Positions 12,701 through 24,511 of a stretch of DNA of 64,000 nt are shown here, piece by piece (positions within the stretch are counted from its first letter, which is position 1; each line of letters opens with the position of its first letter). This DNA comes from Phascolomyces articulosus (taxonomy: Eukaryota; Mucoromycota; Mucoromycetes; Mucorales; Lichtheimiaceae). The notes below the pieces were generated by a model. That model did not search any database. It was not told the origin of the DNA and saw nothing but the letters and a program-made list of their open reading frames with translations. The position numbers and the translations under genes are program-made. The DNA lies in the NCBI GenBank assembly GCA_025677815.1, contig JAIXMP010000029.1:124001-188000 (forward strand), read 5' to 3'.

Positions 12701-13776
12701 GTTCAATATGAGTCGGGTGCTTGAAGGTAAAATAATATATATATATATATGTTACTATTTTTCATGTGTTGCTAATTGTTTTTGACACTCTCTATATCGA
12801 ATGGGCCAATAACTTTAACTTTATATAAATATAGGAATAGACAAACGAACCACTTTTATGATCAGAAATATTCCAAACAAGTATACACAGGTAATATATA
12901 TTTAATACCCTAATCTGGTTTAGTACCACTGTCATAATCATTGTAATCATCATCATCCTCTTTTCTCTATTCCCACTCTTTCGGAAAATAACACCCAACC
13001 ATCCCCTTGGTTTCAAGGAGTAAAAAAAAGGTTGCTTATCATTCGCCACATTTTTATTTATAGGCAATGCTCAAAGAGTGCATCGATGCTACTCATCGGG
13101 GAACATACGATTTTCTTTACCTACGTATCGACTTTCAAAATAAATGCAATGTAGGCTATGCATTTATTAACTTTATTGATGTTAAGTAAAGTATAATCTT
13201 TTCTTTTTATACCTTCATCCAATAATGGGGGAAAAAAATAGTTATACCAACCTACTTTTTTCTCTCTATCTTACACTTATTTCCCATCTGTTGACTTTTT
13301 TTTTTTAGTTCGGTCATCACATTTGCTCAAGAAAGAGTCGGTAAACGCTGGTATGCTATATTTTCTTTTACTCTGTAACCATTTTGTGTGTGTATCAATT
13401 ATCCTTTAAAATAACAAGAAATTCTTCTGTGTTATTACTAGGAACCGATTCAATTCAGAGAAGCGTTGTTCCATCTCGTACGCCAACATTCAAGGAAAAG
13501 AAGCTCTTATTGAAAAGTTTCGAAATTCTACCGTGATGGAAGAGGAAGAGTCTTATAGACCAAAGATTTTTTATTCCTCTGGTCCTCGTATGGGTGATGA
13601 AGAAGTAATCTTTTTTTTTCAACAAATTATATATTTTTCCACCAGGAGATATTAATAGACTGGTTCCTTTTTACTAATATATATAATGTACAATATAGAC
13701 TTTTCCAGAACCTACCATTCCAGTAGAATTACGTCGACAACGTCAAGAACGTTGGCATAGAGAATCTGTTGGTTAA
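9712..13776 (+). CDS. Mei2-like RNA-binding protein with C-terminal Mei2 RRM
   Basis: Ten exons (9712-10471, 10583-10662, 10958-11233, 11390-11530, 11775-12726, 12835-12890, 13064-13185, 13309-13350, 13442-13604, 13699-13776) give about 889 residues. The first ~250 residues are Ser/Thr/Pro-rich and probably disordered. Two weak RRM-like regions follow ([20 protein letters not shown] and later [15 protein letters not shown]), then a 300-residue Gln/His/Asn/Ser-rich linker. The end is the diagnostic Mei2 C-terminal [47 protein letters not shown] and [19 protein letters not shown]. In fission yeast Mei2 binds RNA and switches cells into meiosis, and plant Mei2-like proteins act in development. 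The same general role, acting on RNA in nucleus or cytoplasm, is inferred here. It faces a second Mei2-related gene tail to tail, 843 nt away. Confidence 0.9.
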
Positions 13777-14619
13777 AACACATATCCGCACAAAGAAATC
13801 TATCTCTTTTTCTATTTGCTTTTGGAATTATATATATATTCTCTTTTTTTCTAAAAAAAACACACACAAAAAGGCGATGATGATGATGACGACGATCTGA
13901 TAGACATGCTCCTCCTCCACAATCACTTTTTTCTTTTCTTTCAAAAAATACGTAATATTATTATTACATAATCATACACACTTCCAGTATATATCCCTAC
14001 TCATTCGTTTTATATATTGTACTTATTTTTTTTATGATATCACATTGCTATTCTTGCTATTTTTCTTTCTTTCTCCCTAACCCTTCATCCACCATCATCC
14101 TTTTTTTAAAAAAAGAATTTTACTTTTAAAAAACAAATAAAAGCTGCTGTATTTGATTGTTATTGCTTAATCATATACAACTACGTACAGATGATCTGTT
14201 ATATATATAGATATAATACCTATATATAATATATATAATATCACTTTTTCATAATAGAAGATATGTATAACAACAAATTACCAAGGTTCAAATAATATTT
14301 TTTTATTGGTGAATGATAGTATTAAATAGAAACAAAAAAAACGCTATATAACTCATGGCCTGTGCGTTAGTCTATGTACTTTTTTTTAAGTTCATTGATA
14401 ATGATGATCCTATTACTATTTTCCATTTATATGGTTTTTTTTTAATTTTTTTTTTTTGAGAAGAGGGGAAAGGGGAATGAGAAAATGCTGAGAGTTGTAA
14501 TTTATGACAACGTTATTCTCTTTTTATTTGTATCAAACAATGATATATATTATCTTGAAAAAAAAAGTTAATATATATTTTTGATAGTATACCAAAAACG
14601 CAATTTTTTTTTGACAGAT
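13777..14619. other. Shared 3' region of two convergent Mei2-related genes
   Basis: Lies between the stops of two convergent genes, so it should hold both 3' UTRs and terminators. AT-rich with several TATATA blocks (14197-14240) and A/T homopolymers. No coding frame is seen. Confidence 0.5.
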
Positions 14620-14866
14620 TTATTGAGGTGGTTGATCGGGTCGCTTCCAACCTCCAGCAGATGATACAGGTGGATAAGGTGATTGTTGTTGTTGTTGCTG
14701 GGGAGGAGGCTGTTGTTGCTGTTGCTGTGTTTGTAAGATTTGAGCCAACTGACTCAATGCAGCAGCTGGATCCGTAATAGGTGCACTAGGTTGCTGTTGT
14801 TCACTAGCAGGTGGTTGTGAAACGGCAGGAGGTGCAACAGGAACAGGTTGTGGTGGTACCTGATAT

Positions 14867-14898
<32 letters not shown>

Positions 14899-17514
14899 TG
14901 CTGCCATGTGTGTCTAATAAAAATATAAGGTTAAACAAATGTATTTATACTTTTTTTCTCTTTTAAAAAATCGTGATAGATAGCTTACAAGAAGACCTAA
15001 TACTTGTTGTAATTGTGCAGTTTGATCAGCGGCAACAGGCTGTTGAGGCTGAGGAGGGGCTTGAGCAACACCAGCTTGCGGTAAATGTGGAGGATATTGA
15101 TGATGTTGTGTTTGTACAGGTGGGTATTGTGAATGAGGTCCCACATGAGAGGGACCTAGTCCGTTATCAGGTTCATCTTGATTTTGTGCAAACATGGTCA
15201 ATAATTGCTAAAAAAAAATATAAAACGGCGTTAGAGACTATAATTATGATATTGGATACATTTTTTTTAATATGGAGATGTCATTTCCTCTTTGTACCTG
15301 TTGTGCTTTTTGAGCTTGTTCAAGACGCTGATGGTCTTCATTTTGAGTGTAAGTTGGTATTTCAGGATTATATCGACGATTTTCATCACGAGGCGAAGCA
15401 GATCGACGATCATAACGTGAACCTCCTCGACCTATTCATTCAATAACCATTTTTCTATATTAATAAATCAGTCCTTTACTATGTATATGTATGTATGATC
15501 TTCATACCATAATCTTCATAACTTCCACGACGATCTTCATCAAAATGACGTCTTGATCGTGAAAAATCACCTCCTCTTCCACCACCACGACGCCGTTCTG
15601 TATTATCACGACGATCTCTTATTCGCATCTCCGTAGGTCTTTCTTTCTTTGCAGCAAAAGCCTCACTTCTCTCTCTAAAAGATTTATCCAGTATGATCAG
15701 CAAATAAATACAAGACCAGTCAAAAAAGAAAAAGCATCAATCATAGTTTTTTTTGGGTTACCTGTTTGTATGATCCCAAAAGAAAGATACATCCCATCGG
15801 CCACCTTTATATTCTTCTCCATGACAACCGTCATAAGCATCCACACATCCACGAGAATCATAAAACTCAACAAATCGTTGTCTGTGACTTTTTTAGATCA
15901 GTATTATTATTTCGTTTTCTTTCTCTTTTCATTTCAATTAGGGAATGAATAGATATAAGCGCAATTTTTTTTAAGATGGCTTACCGTCTTTCATTGTTTT
16001 CGCTGTGATGTCTGAAATGAGGTGTTCGAATGATTTTCACCTCACCGTATTGTCCGAAATAATCATACAATTGATCATCTTGCAACCAAGAATCAGTATT
16101 CTTTAATGTAAAAAGTAAGGTACCCTAGTGGCGATAATAATAATAATGATAAATCAAATCAATATAAAATATAAGACCCTGATGTTTCAAATCCACCCAT
16201 GGATAGTGATGAAAAAAATTGGTACCTGATTTTTTGTACGATCACATTTTGCATTTTCTTCTTCTTCTTTAGGTAATGAATAATGAACATCAATTCTTCG
16301 ATTGGCTAAAAACATGCCTTGAGTAGCATCTTTGGCTTTCTCAGCAGCTCTTATATCATACTATATATACATGACCATTGGCAAAAATCCCCCCGGTTAT
16401 TAGAAGGTTTGATGAAAAATGCAAAAAAAATGACTTCATGTAAAAAAAAGGAAAAAGAAAAAAGACTTACAAAAGTGACAAAAACCATGCCTCGACTTTC
16501 AATCAAATTAAAGACTTCTTTCACTTCTCCGAATTTCTCATACATTTCCCTAATTTCATGAGCCTTGAGATCATACTAATAATCATATTTCTTTAGCATT
16601 CTTCTTGCTCTTATTATTAAAAAACTAACTCATTCTCATGTTTCACCTTATTCATCATATTAAACCCCTTTTCTCAATCGCTTTCTTTCATTGTAAAAAA
16701 AAAAAGCAAGAAAGCTTTACACATCTCTTTTTTTCTTATTCCCTCAAATGTTATGGTTTTTTTACCTGAATATTTCTCACAAACAAAGTTCTACATGGTT
16801 TTTCTCTTGCAACGCGTTGTTCAATATGAGCTGGGAGTCTTTCACCTGATCTTCCTCGACCAGTTTCCTCATTACTTAAAGAGACTAATGTAATATGTAT
16901 ATGTATATATGGAGATATACAAAAAGAAAAAAAAAAGAAATACCATGCATATATATTATAAATAAAAGAGAGATGATAGGGTTATTGAGCAAAATTCAAA
17001 TACGCATCTTTTTGGTTCTCTCATTCATTTTACAATATGAGAATTTTTCTTTTCCCTTCAACGTATTATGATTAGAAGAATAAAAAAAAATCTTACCACG
17101 ATCATCGTCCCAGTTATTGTCTCTTCTAGCAGTGGCAGGTTCCCAGCGACTTTGACCACCCACTCTACGCGAAGGAGCAGCTGTATGATAACTACTTGCA
17201 GAACTGATGGAAGCACGGTCAATTGATGGGGCATTCATAAATTCATTATTGTCATACTCTGATGCTCTTTGAAATCGAGATCCTTTGGCTCTCATCATGG
17301 GACCTCCTCCTCCGCCTCCGTTTCCACCTCCATTATTTCCACTCATTCCTATGTTTCTTCTTGGTTCTCCACGGCCATAAAAAACATCGTCACGTTGAGG
17401 CGAAGGTGGTTGATTGTTACGGAATCCCTGTCTTCCTGCTCCGCCTCCTCCTGGTCCTCCACCAGGTCCACCACGAACTTCATATGGTGAAAATCGACTT
17501 TTACGAGGATCCAT
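14620..17514 (-). CDS. RNA-binding protein with paired Mei2-like N-terminal RRMs
   Basis: Ten exons on the minus strand (17097-17514, 16766-16884, 16471-16575, 16226-16360, 15985-16124, 15762-15881, 15508-15674, 15298-15431, 14989-15207, 14620-14913) give about 616 residues. The N-terminus is Gly-rich and basic with RGG-like stretches. RRM1 begins RTLFVRNIQ and continues MYEKFGEVKEVFNLIESRGM, then VTFYDIRAAEKAKDA and RRIDVHYSLPK. RRM2 begins NQGTLLFTLKN and has YDYFGQYGEVKIIRTPHF and RFVEFYDSRGCVDAY. The YDIRAA / VHYSLPK / QGTL / VEFYDSRG series is the pattern of RRM1-RRM2 in plant and fungal Mei2-like proteins. After these come an Arg/Asp-rich region with many RDRR repeats and a Pro/Gln tail with an uninterrupted Gln run. 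No third, Mei2-type C-terminal RRM is present. Probable mRNA-binding regulator; targets unknown. Confidence 0.85.
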
Positions 17515-17818
17515 TTTTTTTTTTCTTTTCTGACTTATACTTTGAGAATGAGACGCGCTTGGGGATTATTGTGTTGTATAATATGCGAATGAATATATAT
17601 ATCTGACAACTGTTTGTTGTTAGAGAGACAAAGGAAATTCAAATAATGGAGAGTAAAAGATAAAAAAAAAGACTTGGACTAGTACTTGAACTTCTTGAAA
17701 TGGATGTGTGATTGGGTATTCTGGAATTATCTTTTTTTTTGACTTCTTATATATATAAAAAAAAGGGAGGGTCTCTAAGAATCGTTTCTTTCTTTCCTTG
17801 TATTTTAATTGCTTGAAA
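17515..17818. other. Promoter-side gap of the minus-strand RRM gene
   Basis: Upstream of the minus-strand RRM start. A/T-runs and a short purine tract; no gene seen. Confidence 0.35.
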
Positions 17819-18297
17819 ATGAGGACTTTCTCTTTTTATCGTTTCCGTTTGCCCGCGTTTTGTTATTGTTATTATTTTTGGACTAAGGTTTCTGCTGATA
17901 GAATGGAAAGAGTGTATAAAAAGGAAACTGAAAAAAAGTTTTTGGAAGCATCTAGTGGTTATAAATATATAAAAGTCCGATTTGCCAATAACGGATGTTT
18001 AAGAACTTGTGAAGATGATACAGATTCTATTAAAAAGCATTTCCGAACTTTCAAAGATACCAGCTTTTTCATTATACCCATCATAAAATGTTATTAAGAT
18101 AGAGATGGGCAAAGTTCATCAGGTACATATAAAATAGTAGGATTGAAAGGATTTTATCTATTTGGACGAGATGAAAGATTGATAACAATGGATATCAACG
18201 CCAACAGGACGAAGAAGTGTAACCACTATGCTGATATTATCAAAAAATTTCTTGTTCTTTCAATACAAAAACCAGATGCAGAGTTTCTTTTTTAAAA
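17819..18297 (+). pseudogene. Decayed gene of unknown family with in-frame stop
   Basis: A plus-strand frame starts MRTFSFYRFRLPAF and contains KYIKVRFANNGCLRTC. It meets TAA at 18095-18097 and continues in the same frame for a further 65 codons (DRDGQSSSGTYKIVGLKGFY ...) to a second TAA. The sequence after the stop is as protein-like as the part before it, which argues for one gene broken by a nonsense change. Further protein-like scraps, for example FDEVQQFANPELHWIKLKYS near 18772-18832, lie downstream with several stops and may belong to the same dead gene. I do not recognise the family. Confidence 0.35.
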
Positions 18298-19646
18298 GAC
18301 ACATTATATATCAAAAGCTAAATTTGTACGTAACATGATAGAATGGGTATGATGGATCTTTTGCTTCATCAAAACAATCATGTATACCTGAGTAAAAAAA
18401 AAAGTTGTTGGGAGATGATGAGTTACCAGAGAAGTATATAAATAAAGATCTGTACATTTTATCATCTCATATCATGCAATATTCTCCCAGTCATCCATCA
18501 ACATACGTAGGCATTTCAAAAAAGATATCCTTTTACGTATTACATAATATGACATAATACGGAAGCCGATGGTAGATTGCTGTAAGTTGATTACAGTTTT
18601 TTGTTCTTTTTAATAAAACAATCTTTCAAGTATTTCTCTATAATTTCTTTTTACTGCTCAATTTGGCTAATGGAGATTTATTGTATCCTTGTTTCGGCAT
18701 TTTCATCAAAGTCGAGGATAGTATAAGTATACTAAAGCAATTTGATTCCTATTAGTATTTTACCACTTTGACGAAGTACAACAATTTGCAAACCCCGAGT
18801 TACATTGGATAAAATTGAAGTATTCCTATGGGTGTCATCCTAAATTTGATCCGAGGATCGATACAAATGGAGGGTTTTTTCTATTATAGTTATATTCCAA
18901 TTAATTTGTATATGGCTGCTGTGTGAGTTCAAAACACATCTTTGTGTGGCGAGTGAGGATACAGTCATTTACACAGAAGCTGATAAGTCATACTAATCAG
19001 TTGGATCATAGAATATTGTACACATACTACGCTTTTTTATATGATCCGAATATAGAATGTAGTAAAGACTTTTTCTCTTTTATATAGGCAGGTCTTATGC
19101 ATCTGGGTGATTGACCAGTCGATGTCCTTACTATTTTTTATTGTACAGATAAAAGACAAGATGGCAAGTGGATGGAAGCTGGGTTTTAGCCCTTATAAAA
19201 CATTATTGGTAAACAATAACAAGTGATCATATAAGCATCCAATATAGATTAGTCCAGAAGACGGCCATATTATATTAGAAGGCTTCTCCTCTACGTATTA
19301 CTGAACAATCCCAAGGTTTCATTGCTGCGATTAGCTAGTGTAATCCCACCCCCTTCTTCTCTCTTCTTTCTTTTTTATATTATTAAATGGTATCCAATAA
19401 AATAATCACTAAATCAACTATGAAAAATGTCTATATTTCATCTTTGGGGCCAAATTTGATTTCCGCCAGGGTTGGTGACGTTGCGAATTTTGAGATTGTT
19501 TTTTAATTGAATTGACCCGGCTGCAGTGCTCTGTTGGTGAAACAAGACCAAAAGGTAAATTCAATTGCACTTAATCAACAAGATAAGGGGAAAAGAACGT
19601 GTAATCCTAATTGATTTTATATTTCGATTGTTTAGTTTTATACAAA
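18298..19646. other. Relic-rich spacer before the complex I subunit gene
   Basis: Contains the scattered coding-like scraps noted for the preceding broken gene (18750-19100) and otherwise AT-rich sequence. Near 19450-19560 the base composition becomes more even; this is probably promoter and 5' UTR of the next gene, possibly with a leader intron ending TTTAG at 19635. Confidence 0.35.
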
Positions 19647-20586
19647 ATGTCGTGGAATTCAAAGACCTGGTCCTGGGTGAAGAAATACTTCTCGGTGGTA
19701 AATGCTTGCACCCTTTTTTTTTTTTTTGTTTACTCGTGATAAATATTTTTCATTTGGATAATTGATATGTTGAAAAAAAAACAAATTATAGAACCCATTG
19801 TCAACCGACGGTATGCCTGCCGTTGGCAAGTTCCGTACACCAGCAGTCGGGTAAGCAACGTTGTTTTATTTTTTACTAGGAAAAAAAAAATAACGAACAA
19901 AAAAAAAAACGATCGATCGCAGTATTATAATACACGAAAACGACACGGATATAGTTATACCAACATGAAATACAATATCTCTTTTTTTAAAAAAAAATAA
20001 TATAAATAGTTCTCGACCAGAAACATACACCGAGCCCACCACACACGCATCAAATGTTGCTAACAACTATTATTTCCAACGTGATGTTCGTCGTAACTAT
20101 CCTCGTTTGGCTGTCTATACTCAAACCAAGGTTGCTGGTTTGCTTGAAGGTGCTTCTGCCCAAGCTAGGTAAATGCATGAAAGCACATTTCAGCGAAAGA
20201 GAAAGAAAGGGATTTTTTTTATTAGCAACAGATAAAAGCAAACATATAACATATTAATGCTAATGGATGTGAATCTAAAATATGATAATTATAGCATCCC
20301 CGCTGGTACTGAAGAACAAGCTGGTACTCCTGCCAAGGTCCCCAAACAAAAGCCTCTTGTTGAAGTTTTGAACACCAAGAAGTTGTATAGCCAACAAAAC
20401 TTGGCTCCTACTCCCACCTGGGGCCGTCAACTCAAGTGGGCTGAGTCCGAAGACTTTATCCATCCTGGCGATCGTAAGTCCTTTTTCATTTTTCAATAGG
20501 GAAGCATATTTATGAGTAAGTAGAGATACTAAATGATCTGTTTTATTATAGCCGCATTCCCCATGAGATGCTACACCACCGTCTAG
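19647..20586 (+). CDS. Mitochondrial complex I 21.3-kDa-type accessory subunit
   Basis: Five exons (19647-19697, 19792-19850, 20010-20168, 20295-20473, 20552-20586) give 160 residues. The start is MSWNSKTWSWVKKYFSV, followed by NPLSTDGMPAVGKFRTPAVG. The centre holds the recognisable block NYYFQRDVRRNYPRLAVYTQ followed by VAGLLEGAS. This pattern (P..G.P...FR.P..G, then N.Y.KRD.RR.YPRL, then V..LL..GS) is what I recall for the fungal NADH:ubiquinone oxidoreductase 21.3-kDa subunit (NUZM in Yarrowia). It is an accessory subunit of respiratory complex I in the inner mitochondrial membrane. Codon use is more C-ending (GCC, ACC, AAG) than in neighbouring genes, as expected for high expression. The C-terminal half (KPLVEVLNTKKLYSQQN...) is longer than I remember for ascomycete forms. 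Confidence 0.7.
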
Positions 20587-22218
20587 ATTTTTTTTTCGTA
20601 CACACATTTTTAATAAAACAAAAAGAAAAAAAGAAAACGAGAACAACAGGACTAGGTTTGTCTGTCAAGAATAATTAATTTTTTTATGAAGAAAAATGTC
20701 ATGTTTCTATGTTTATATTGTATCATTTTACCTTTCAAGATGTATGTTATATATATATGATCAACATTCTTGTAGTGGATATAATTGAAAATGAATCTAT
20801 GGATAATAGGAAGAAAATAGGAGGTTTATATACCTTGGATTAAGGAATGACAATTGTTTATCATGTGAACAGATAAATGTTGTTTGCATTAAATAAACAA
20901 GATGTCAAAAAACCACATGTTTGGTACCATCGATAGTAGTACTTTATTTCAAGTTCATTTGGTGTTATCATTCACAATGTCAAATGTTTTAGCCCTTGTA
21001 AAGTATATTTTTTATGCGTACATCAAATATATTCTTCATGACTTTTGCATATACCCTTCCGCGAAAGGTCTTGGTTTACTTGCCCAATTGATATTTACAT
21101 GTGTCCATACCTTTCATTACATCCTACACAATGCCGTGGTTCCTCTTTAGCTAAATCCAATTGATCTTTTTCTTCGTGTCCCCAGTTTAATTCGGTTATT
21201 TTGTCCTCTAAGATAAAGTAAATAGATCGACCATTTGTGTGATATTGTTGCTGCAAAACCACCAATATTGTATTAAATCGATCAAAAATGAAAAAAAAAA
21301 AATTGTCAGAAGTTCAAAGAAGTGTTCTTATTTCTAAACATTGCCATGACGATTATTTGACGGAAAAGTTTTTTTTTTTTTTTTTTTTTTTTTTTGCTTC
21401 CATAGAGATTCGTCATTTTGAGTGACAGTGGTAACATATCTCCAATTCTTCGTCACTAGTGTTACAGAGTGCGTGAGAAAAATCTTGCTGATTTCTCTTT
21501 TATATAATCTCCTTTGGGTCTCTACTTTGTGTGGTGAGTGCCTGTATTACGATCATGATAACAGCGGTTCATATTCTCTTTGTTAAAATAAGCATAAATA
21601 TCTTTATAGGAATAGCTTATACATTTTAATTGCATAAATTGCCTCAATCCAGAAGAAAAATTAGGGGCGCGCGCACGACCATCCAAAATTCCTCTTATGC
21701 AGATGTTTGACGATATATTTGTCAACCCAAAAATTCTCAGATTACTTCAGCAAGAAGCTCTCTGATATTCTTCGCATCGAGCCGAATCTTATATGAATGT
21801 TAAAATCAGATATAAGCCATGAAGTTCCCGTTGCTGATCAAAGCATAAAATCCTTGGCTTTCTTAATTAAGCTTCTTATCAAAATATCACTTTAGTATGA
21901 TCTGCTTTTCAAACAAACAACGAGAAGGCGGGGAGAGCGGGGAGCTGGCCGATGAGCACCGAAGAATCGTTCGTAAGATATCACACCAAAATAGGCCGCA
22001 CATGTTTCTGATCTATACATAAGAAGAGTCTTTAGAACACCGCGACAACAAAGAAAATATATTTTATCCTTCTCATAAATCAAAAAACTTTTTTTTTCTT
22101 TTCTTTTCTTGCAAAGTTTACTTTTTTTTTGTTATCTCGAAAGGTTGCTTTTAATACCTTCAACTTTTAAATATTTGATATTCCATTTTTTTTTTCCTGG
22201 AGAATAAAAAAGGAAATC
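20587..22218. other. Spacer with coding relic and 27-nt T-run
   Basis: On the minus strand about 21095-21283 reads without a stop as DRFNTILVVLQQQYHTNGRS, then FILEDKITELNWGHEEKDQL and a CVGC pair. It is protein-like and probably an exon relic of an unknown repeated gene. A run of 27 T lies at 21369-21395. No intact gene is supported. The last ~120 nt are T-rich and probably the leader of the MFS gene that follows. Confidence 0.4.
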
Positions 22219-24511
22219 ATGTCAAATCATTCTCGATTAAAACATGCATTAAAGTCTCGATTTACGGTTCGACCCCCTGTCGAAAATGATCCACGATTAT
22301 TATCAAGTCGAACAAAAGGCTTGATTCTTGTCATTCTGGCCATGTGTGCTGCTAGTTCTGGATTTTCTAGTACTATCTATTTCCCTGGTAACTAAATAAC
22401 TATTTATATTATTTGAACTGTTCAATACATATTTACAGAAAACGTCAGAAAGGATGAAAAACTAATCATTTTCCAAAAAAAGGTATTCCCGATATCACAC
22501 TTGATCTTAATGCACCACCTATTGCTACAACTTTGGTAAGATAATTAATTATCAGTACGTAAAAGAAATAATCAAACTTAATTTTTTCTAACAACTTACA
22601 CTATTTCAAAGACGGCAGCCTTGTTTATTTTGTTTATGGGTATTGCACCTGTTTTTTGGGCAGTAAGTATCATTTTCTTTTTGTAGATATTATTTCTACC
22701 ATTTATCTTTGGTAATAACCTCCAATTGACAGGCATTCTCGGATTATTATCGGATACGTCGTTTTTTATTCATCTTGTCAATGGCAATCTTTGGTCTTGC
22801 ATCATTGGGGGCAGCTCTTGTCAGTAATATTTGGGGTCTAGTAGTTTTAAGATGTGTTCAGGCATTAGGAGCTAGTTGTGGCCAAAGTGTGGGTGCTGGT
22901 GTTATTGCGGATTGTTATCCGATTGAACGACGTGGTGCTGCTTTTGGAAAATACTTCTTTGGTGTCTTTTTTGGACCATTGATCGGTAAATATAAATTCA
23001 AAGAAGAGGAGATCTCAGCAAGGTTTCAGAATGTAAAGTATACTCAAGTAAAAAAAAAAAATAACTTTTATCCATTTTAATAATATGATAGGTCCAATTC
23101 TTGGTGGATTTTTAATTATGAGTGACTTAAACTGGAGAGCTACCTTTTGGTTTTGCATGAGCTTTGCATTTGCAGTCGTTTTATTGATTACATTCACTTA
23201 TCCAGAAACATATCGTGAAAATGCAAAATGGGACGCTGCTTTACCAATGACGACGGTGGATGAAAAACAACAAACGACAACTGCAAAGGATAATTTGGAT
23301 AGCAATTCAGAAAGTACTCGATTTTCACAAGATAAAAAAGATGAACAAGATAATATATCTACTCATTCACAATTGAGTCATACAGTCGCTGACTCATCTA
23401 ATATTTCATCCTCTCCAAACAACCATAAAATCATTATTGAGCATAAAAAGAAAAAGATGATCAATCCAATTAAGCCCTTTTTGTATCTTCGTCATCCACA
23501 TGTCTTACTTGCATCTTTGGTGACGGCTGTAGCTTTTGGCTCGATGTTTGCTGTAAGTATTCAATTGTACATGAGAAAAAAAAGTGGTTTATCTATGAGA
23601 CTGATTTATATTGTTTTATTTTTATAGGTAGAAACTATCATTCCAAATTTGCTCGAAAATAATTATGGTTTCGTGCCATGGCAAACAGGTATTAAAGTAT
23701 ACTTATGGCGAGAGTCAGAGAAAAGGTTTAGATAATCCTATTTTATCTCGATTCCATCATACTAATTTATTGGTATAAAAATTTTCAGGTCTCAGTTATT
23801 TGGGCGCAGGTGTGGGCAATTTATGCGGCGCTTTCGTCAACACTTTTCTGAGTGATCGCCTTTTACTTCATGCGCGTAACAAAAGAGGAGGACGTGCCTT
23901 AGTGGAAGATCGTATCGGAGTCAACTTGTGGCCTTGTGGTTTGATCTTGATGCCATTTGGCCTTTTATTATTTGGCTGGGGTATTGGTACTGGCATGAGC
24001 TACTGGACGGGTATTATTGGTTTTGGAATTCAGGTATATATTTACATCGAAGATAATATGACAAAAAGGTTTTACGAAGGAGAAAGGGTAATTTTACTAA
24101 CTTCTTAATTTGACAAAATCTTGATAGAACTTTGGAATGAATCAAATAATGACGGCTCTGTCTGCTTATTTGGTAGATTCTGCACCCGGTATTGGCGCCA
24201 GTTTCACTGCAGCTGCCAATTTAGTCAGAATGGTGATGGCTTGTGCTTTGGTGAGTATAAGACATCATTCTATATAAAACATAATTCTCATAAACTATGT
24301 CAGGGATAGAGTATTAATGTCTTTTTATTTTTGTAAAAAAAAATAGACTCTTGCAGCTAACCCAATGGTTGAAAAAATTGGTTCAGGCTGGACTTGTGTC
24401 TTTTTAGCAGCATTGACTTATGTTGCTATGGGATTATTAGTTATTCTTAAGATTTATGGCGGTCGAATGCGCCGTTGGTCTGGTTATGAACAAAAGAATG
24501 AGCGGACTTAG
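22219..24511 (+). CDS. DHA1-type MFS transporter, copy 1
   Basis: Nine exons (22219-22387, 22483-22535, 22612-22662, 22733-22985, 23092-23552, 23628-23688, 23789-24033, 24128-24250, 24347-24511) give 526 residues. It is a plasma-membrane or vacuolar proton-coupled exporter of the drug:H+ antiporter-1 type (12 helices). Seen: an N-terminal cytoplasmic VRPPVENDPRLLS segment; the motif A equivalent AFSDYYRIRR after helix 2; GASCGQSVGAGVIADCYP in helix 4; the antiporter motif C GVFFGPLIGPILGG in helix 5; and YPETYREN ending the first half. A ~120-residue polar central loop follows, then NPIKPFLYLRHPHVLLASLV starting the second half. The substrate cannot be read from the sequence; polyamine, organic-acid or drug export are typical of the family. 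The minus-strand copy at 31339-33560 is very similar and identical in predicted length. Confidence 0.88.

Noticed and set aside
10214..12711. Several 70-100-codon frames inside the Mei2-like gene (both strands)
   Set aside because: Shadows of repeated CAA/CAT/TCA codons of the real Gln/His/Ser-rich frame; the spliced gene explains the region.
21369..21395. 27-nt T-run as a possible retroelement poly-A tail (minus strand)
   Set aside because: Long T/A-runs are frequent across the window; no target duplication or reverse transcriptase sequence is visible nearby.
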